NCBI GenBank assembly: GCA_019637445.1
Contig: JAHBVS010000001.1
Location: 186,001-250,000 of the forward strand
DNA length: 64,000 nucleotides
Source: Gemmatimonadaceae bacterium
GTDB taxonomy: Bacteria > Gemmatimonadota > Gemmatimonadetes > Gemmatimonadales > Gemmatimonadaceae
Reading direction: 5' to 3'
Positions 59,978-64,000 of the stretch are shown here, piece by piece. Position 1 is the stretch's first letter, and each line of letters begins with the position of its first letter. A program made the translations under genes and the position numbers. Below the pieces are notes generated by a model. It worked only from the letters and a program-made list of their open reading frames with translations, was not told the DNA's origin and did not search any database.

Positions 59978-62470
59978 ATGCGAACCTTTGTCTTGGCTCT
60001 GTTTGCCGGCCTTACTCTTGTGACGTTGACGTCCGCCGCGACCGCTCAGGCGCGGCCCTCGGCGGCCGAGGCGCAGGCACTGCTGCAAGCGCGACCAGAG
60101 CTGGTGCAGCAGCTGCGGCAGCGGATCGTGACGAGTGGCATGACGGCCGAGCAAGTGCGGGCGCGGCTGCGGGCGGAGGGGTATCCGGAAAACCTGCTAG
60201 ATGCGTATCTGCCGGGGTCGACGACATCGCCGGGGATGATAGGGGAGGACGTGCTCTCGGCGGTTCAACGCCTCGGAATCGTACCGGCGGATGAGACGCA
60301 GTTGCTGCGGACGATGATGGGTGGGGACATCCCGCGGGCCCCGATGCCGCTGACTTCGGACTCGAGTGGTTCGCGTGAACTTCCGGTCTACGGCAGGTCC
60401 CTCTTCGCTGGTACGTCGAGCGAGTTCCTGCCAGTCTTCGACGGTCCGGTTGATCCCTCGTATCGGCTGGGTCCAGGAGACCAGCTGGTCTTGCTCCTTA
60501 CGGGCGCCGTCGAGCTCGCCCACACACTAGAGGTCACGCGGGAAGGATTCGTCGTGATTCCCCAGGTCGGCCAGCTGGGTGTCGCCAACCTGACCTTGTC
60601 CCAGCTTGAGGACCTGCTGTACAGCCGTCTGGCCCGGAGCTATTCGGGCATCAGCCGAAGCGCCAACGCGACGACCAAGTTCAGCGTCACGGTGACGCGT
60701 CTGCGGGCCATTCAAGTCTATGTCACGGGTGAGGTCGCAAGGCCCGGCAGCTACCGTATCTCCAGCGCGTCGACGGCGCTCACCGCACTCTACGCCGCGG
60801 GGGGGCCGACCGAGCAGGGCTCTCTCCGCGAGGTGGTGATTCGCCGCGGTGACAGCCTCGTGGGCCGACTGGACGTCTACCAGTATGTGTTGCGAGGCAG
60901 CCAGGCTGGCGACCTTCGGCTGGAGAATGGCGACGTGGTCTTCGTCCGGAGACGGGGCCCGCTCGTCACCGTCCGAGGAGCGGTCATTCGCCCCTCGCGC
61001 TTCGAGATGCTCGTCGACGAGAACCTTCGCGATGCCGTCGCCGCCGCGGGCGGCTTTTCAGAAGACGCCCTTACCAATCGCATCCAGATCTCCCGCGTCG
61101 TCCCGCCGAGGGAGCGGCGCGGACCGAGCATGGCGAGGGTCGTCATCGACGTCGACAACCCCGGAGTCAGCGCAGAGGCCGTCCCGGAACTTCCCGTTGA
61201 GCCCGGCGACGAGATTGTCGTGTTCTCCCTTCCCGCTCGCGTGCGGCAGAGCATCACTGTGACGGGTGAGGTCTGGACGTCGGGACGGCAGGCTCTGACT
61301 GCCGGCATGCGACTGAGTGACGCACTTCGGAGCGCCGGAGGGCTTCGTCCGGATGCCTATCTGGGCACTGCCCACGTAGTTCGACGCCGAGCAGACGAAT
61401 CCCAGGTGCTTCTGCGTGCCACGCTCGCCGACTCGAGCGGGAGCGTCATTAACGACCTCGAGCTTGCGGAAGACGACTCCGTGGTCGTCTACACGGTGAG
61501 CGGATTCGTGCCCGAGCGGTACTTGGCGATCGGCGGAGCGGTCAAGCAACCGGGCCGGTACCCATACCGCGACGGAGCCACCGTGCGTGACCTTGTGCTG
61601 CTGGCCGGGGGCCTGGCTGACGGTGCATACCTGGCATCCGCAGAGATCGCTCGACGGCCAATCCCTCCATCACCGGATCGATCGGCGATCACGCTTCGCT
61701 TCGCACTCGACTCGTCCTATCTCGTGAGTGGAACCGAGGCCGCAGGTGCTGGCCCGGTGCCGGTTCGGGCCACGGCGGATTCTTCACCGGTGCTCGCTCC
61801 CTTCGACCACGTGTTGATCCTTCGTGAGCCTGACTGGTCTCTGCCACGGACGGTGCTTCTTACGGGCGAGGTCCGCTTTCCGGGACGGTACACGCTCAAC
61901 CGGAAGGACGAGCGCCTGGCGGATGTCGTGGCTCGGGCAGGCGGCCTGACGCCCGAGGCGAGTACGGAGGCAGCAGTCCTGACGCGCCTCCGAGCGGCAA
62001 GCGCATTCTCATCCCAACGCGCGGAGCTCGACGAGAGAGCCCGCATCGGCATCGATCTCGCCGAGGCACTGCGGCGTCCCAGCGGACCCGACAACATCCT
62101 GGCGCTTGACGGCGACGAGCTACACGTCCCGGAGCGACTCTATACCGTCGAAATCCGCGGATACGTCAACTCGGCAAACGCCATGACGGTGTCGCCGGGT
62201 CGCAACCTAGGATTCTATATCCGCAGCGCGGGAGGAGCATCGAGAGAGGGAGATGCCAGACACGCGTACGTCATCCAGCCGAGTGGGAAGATTGAGTCGA
62301 GGAGGCACTTGCTCTGGCTCATTCCGTTCGACCCCACGCCCCTGGCCGGCTCGACCGTGGTCGTGCCGTTGCGTGCGGAGCGTGCGCCGGCGAGCGAACG
62401 CATCGCGACCGTGGGCGTCATTGCGCAAACCCTGGCAAGCATCGCGGCAGTCGTTGCGTTGCTTCGCTAG
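59978..62470 (+). CDS. Multi-SLBB polysaccharide export protein
   Basis: 830 residues. Signal peptide MRTFVLALFAGLTLVTLTSA, a helical linker, a Poly_export domain (about 165-260, YRLGPGDQLVLLL), then about six SLBB repeats beginning VTGEVARPGSY, VRGAVIRPSRF, VTGEVWTSGRQ, IGGAVKQPGRY, LTGEVRFPGRY and IRGYVNSANAM, and a C-terminal membrane helix. No lipobox. It resembles large SLBB export proteins of gliding or EPS systems. No Shine-Dalgarno near the ATG. Confidence 0.85.
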   Translation: MRTFVLALFAGLTLVTLTSAATAQARPSAAEAQALLQARPELVQQLRQRIVTSGMTAEQVRARLRAEGYPENLLDAYLPGSTTSPGMIGEDVLSAVQRLGIVPADETQLLRTMMGGDIPRAPMPLTSDSSGSRELPVYGRSLFAGTSSEFLPVFDGPVDPSYRLGPGDQLVLLLTGAVELAHTLEVTREGFVVIPQVGQLGVANLTLSQLEDLLYSRLARSYSGISRSANATTKFSVTVTRLRAIQVYVTGEVARPGSYRISSASTALTALYAAGGPTEQGSLREVVIRRGDSLVGRLDVYQYVLRGSQAGDLRLENGDVVFVRRRGPLVTVRGAVIRPSRFEMLVDENLRDAVAAAGGFSEDALTNRIQISRVVPPRERRGPSMARVVIDVDNPGVSAEAVPELPVEPGDEIVVFSLPARVRQSITVTGEVWTSGRQALTAGMRLSDALRSAGGLRPDAYLGTAHVVRRRADESQVLLRATLADSSGSVINDLELAEDDSVVVYTVSGFVPERYLAIGGAVKQPGRYPYRDGATVRDLVLLAGGLADGAYLASAEIARRPIPPSPDRSAITLRFALDSSYLVSGTEAAGAGPVPVRATADSSPVLAPFDHVLILREPDWSLPRTVLLTGEVRFPGRYTLNRKDERLADVVARAGGLTPEASTEAAVLTRLRAASAFSSQRAELDERARIGIDLAEALRRPSGPDNILALDGDELHVPERLYTVEIRGYVNSANAMTVSPGRNLGFYIRSAGGASREGDARHAYVIQPSGKIESRRHLLWLIPFDPTPLAGSTVVVPLRAERAPASERIATVGVIAQTLASIAAVVALLR

Positions 62471-62492
62471 GCGGTGCGTCCTCGCGCGTGCG

Positions 62493-63212
62493 CTACCGAC
62501 CGGCGGCGAAGTCCACGAGAAACCAGAAGACGCCACGCGGATATGCGATCAGCACGCGGCGAAGGACATATGGTTCCTTCACGATCCGGTAAAAGGCGCG
62601 CAGATGCAGGCGATTAATCCACGTCGGGAAGTACTGGCCGCGCCGCGCCGTCTGGTGAATGAATGCTCCGCAAGTAAAGATCGAGCCCTCGAAGCCTTCG
62701 GCTCGCAGAGCGAGGGCCAAGCGGTTCTGCCGAGGGAACCCGTTGCCGAGTACCACCGCCGCGGGCTTCGCGGCAATGATTCGCGCCAGAAGGGCCGATC
62801 GCTCGGTCTCCCAGTCGAAGAACCCCGACTCGGCAAGGACACAGCGGAGACCCTCGTGACGGCCCTCCATGTACTCCGCCGCCCGACGGGCCTCCTCTGT
62901 CGTACCTCCAACCAGTGCCACCGCGCCTCGCCGTTGCGCGATCGCGTCAAAGACGGACGGAGCCAACGAGGTGTAGTCAAACGTGAGGTGCGTTCGGCGC
63001 TTGCGCCCCAGGAGCTTGAGGCACGCAGCAAACAGAATCCCATCGCTCGCGATGTAGTCAGCGCCCGCATACAGCGCGACATCGCGGCGGGCGGCAAGGT
63101 AGCTCTCGGGTCCGATGTAAAAGAACGTGAAGTTGAGCTCGCCGCGGGCGATTGCCGGACGGGGATCAGTCGGAGTCGTTCGCAGCAACTGCACGAGTGC
63201 ACCGCTACGCAT
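62493..63212 (-). CDS. WecG/TagA/CpsF-family glycosyltransferase
   Basis: 239 residues from ATG (MRSGALVQLLRTTPTDPRPA), the family length; an ATG at 63329 would add 39 residues and overlap the divergent gene. Core motifs ADYIASDGILFAACLKLLG, GNGFPRQNRLALAL and CGAFIHQTARRGQYFPTW are present. It transfers UDP-ManNAcA or a similar sugar to a lipid-linked acceptor. Confidence 0.87.
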   Translation of the reverse strand: MRSGALVQLLRTTPTDPRPAIARGELNFTFFYIGPESYLAARRDVALYAGADYIASDGILFAACLKLLGRKRRTHLTFDYTSLAPSVFDAIAQRRGAVALVGGTTEEARRAAEYMEGRHEGLRCVLAESGFFDWETERSALLARIIAAKPAAVVLGNGFPRQNRLALALRAEGFEGSIFTCGAFIHQTARRGQYFPTWINRLHLRAFYRIVKEPYVLRRVLIAYPRGVFWFLVDFAAGR

Positions 63213-63265
63213 GGGGGCCGCACGAATGATTGTGCTCGCCGGAGGCGCCCGCAGGCGTACAACCG

Positions 63266-64000
63266 TTGAAGGCGAGCTTGCTTCGCCGCCCCCCAGCCCC
63301 CGGGGATACAGCGCGTGTGGTTGGAGCATTGTTCATCGCGACTCAACTTAATTCGTTCCGCATTCCGGTGGCAGGCGCCGAGGTCGCGCCGCACGACTTT
63401 GCGTCGCTGGCAGTGGTGATCTTCGCCCTGACACGACGCCTGCGCCCCTCGGTTCTGTACGGTCCCGCCAGCGCGATGGTCGCGGTTGTTGGCGCATTCA
63501 CCCTATGGACCCTCGCTGCATTGCTCTGGTCTTCCTCCGCAACCGCCGTCGAGTTCCTCTTCACGCAGCTCCGATTCTTCCTCGTGTACGTTGCGGTGCT
63601 TGCGTTCGCCTCGACGGAGGATGATCCGCTCCTCAGCATCAGCCGCGGTCTCTGGCGCGCAACTGTGGGAGTAGCGGTCGTTGCCCTGGCACTCTATCTG
63701 TGGTCGCTCGCCACGGGAACGACGACCGTGAGCCTCGGACCTTTCCGGGACGTTCGCATCGGTGTCTTCCGGCACCTCGGAGCGCCACGAGCACTCGGCC
63801 TCGCACATGACCCCAACTTCTTCTCCCTCTGGCTCGCGCCCGGGTTGCTCATTGGAATGTCCGGGCGAGTCGCATCGGGATTCTCGAGGATCGCGGGCCT
63901 CGCGGTCATCTCGACCATGATCCTCCTCGCTCTCTCGCGAACGGTACTTGTCGCCGTTCCGGTTGCGCTGGCGGTCAGCGTGCTTTCGTACGCAGTCTTC
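63266..64000 (+). CDS. O-antigen ligase/polymerase-like protein, 3' part missing
   Basis: About 245 residues visible, running off the right edge. Hydrophobic segments (VVGALFIATQLNSF, FASLAVVIFALT, AVVALALYLWSLATG, FFSLWLAPGLLIGMSG) match WaaL/Wzy proteins. The TTG start gives a basic N-terminus before the first helix; a GTG at 63317 is an alternative. No stop before 64000. Probably polymerises or ligates the same glycan. Confidence 0.75.
   Translation, partial: MKASLLRRPPAPGDTARVVGALFIATQLNSFRIPVAGAEVAPHDFASLAVVIFALTRRLRPSVLYGPASAMVAVVGAFTLWTLAALLWSSSATAVEFLFTQLRFFLVYVAVLAFASTEDDPLLSISRGLWRATVGVAVVALALYLWSLATGTTTVSLGPFRDVRIGVFRHLGAPRALGLAHDPNFFSLWLAPGLLIGMSGRVASGFSRIAGLAVISTMILLALSRTVLVAVPVALAVSVLSYAVF

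Overview
The window looks like a chromosomal segment of a high-GC Gram-negative bacterium. The best guess is the phylum Gemmatimonadota. That is an inference from high GC, RNase Y, Rex, an Rsb partner-switching module, capsule and outer-membrane genes, and gene order. No rRNA or other taxonomic marker is present to confirm it. There is no phage, transposase, plasmid or CRISPR locus. Almost every gene is recognisable, and many neighbours overlap by 1-4 bases (ATGA, GTGA or TGATG), which implies translational coupling.

Layout. 1-10.9 kb (minus strand): the translation operon infC-rpmI-rplT with its own promoter, leader attenuator and terminator; then pheS-pheT-coiled-coil-zapA; then a structured RNA candidate (possibly 6S RNA) and rny-folD-xseA-xseB-ispA, which runs off the left edge. 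A single-domain response regulator sits on the opposite strand between zapA and rny. 11-15.2 kb: a metallo-beta-lactamase-fold hydrolase, a KefB-type antiporter, a DnaQ-like exonuclease, and rex with a perfect Rex operator over its own promoter. 15.2-27.4 kb (minus): a long collinear run rpsU-yqeY-mutS2-dnaG-zinc-ribbon-recJ-rsmD-coaD-rsbV-rsbW-rsbU-rsmA, joining replication, repair, ribosome maturation and a partner-switching signalling module. 27.5-42 kb (minus): glycosyltransferase-HIT-rsmE-prmA-dnaJ-hrcA-hemW-dprA-obgE-CMD-asparaginase-glycosyltransferase-cca-EamA. The gaps here hold tandem and inverted repeats. 42-46.3 kb: a heptose kinase and an outer-membrane protein, then a divergent three-gene locus of unknown function (one beta-barrel and two tandem secreted paralogues), then tRNA(CAT) and tRNA-Val(CAC). 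46.3-64 kb: a polysaccharide/capsule region with five glycosyltransferase-type genes (two GT2, one GT4, a WecG/TagA-type enzyme and a polyprenyl glycosylphosphotransferase), a flippase, two O-antigen ligase/polymerase-like proteins, a chain-length regulator without kinase, two SLBB export proteins, two divergent Wzi-like barrels and a three-repeat lipoprotein.

How it works together: the left two thirds is housekeeping (translation, replication, repair, redox sensing). The right third builds and exports a surface glycan: the phosphotransferase primes undecaprenyl phosphate, glycosyltransferases extend, the flippase and polymerase process, Wzz/SLBB proteins control length and export, and Wzi-like barrels anchor the product. 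Regulation visible in the DNA includes TTGNCN-17-TAGCTT-like promoters, about a dozen start codons placed 6-9 bases after a -10-like hexamer (suggesting leaderless mRNAs), an infC attenuator with an AUC start, and Rex autoregulation. The most interesting unexplained items are the barrel plus twin secreted paralogue locus, the heptad/palindrome intergenic repeats, the leaderless-start pattern, and the structured RNA upstream of rny.
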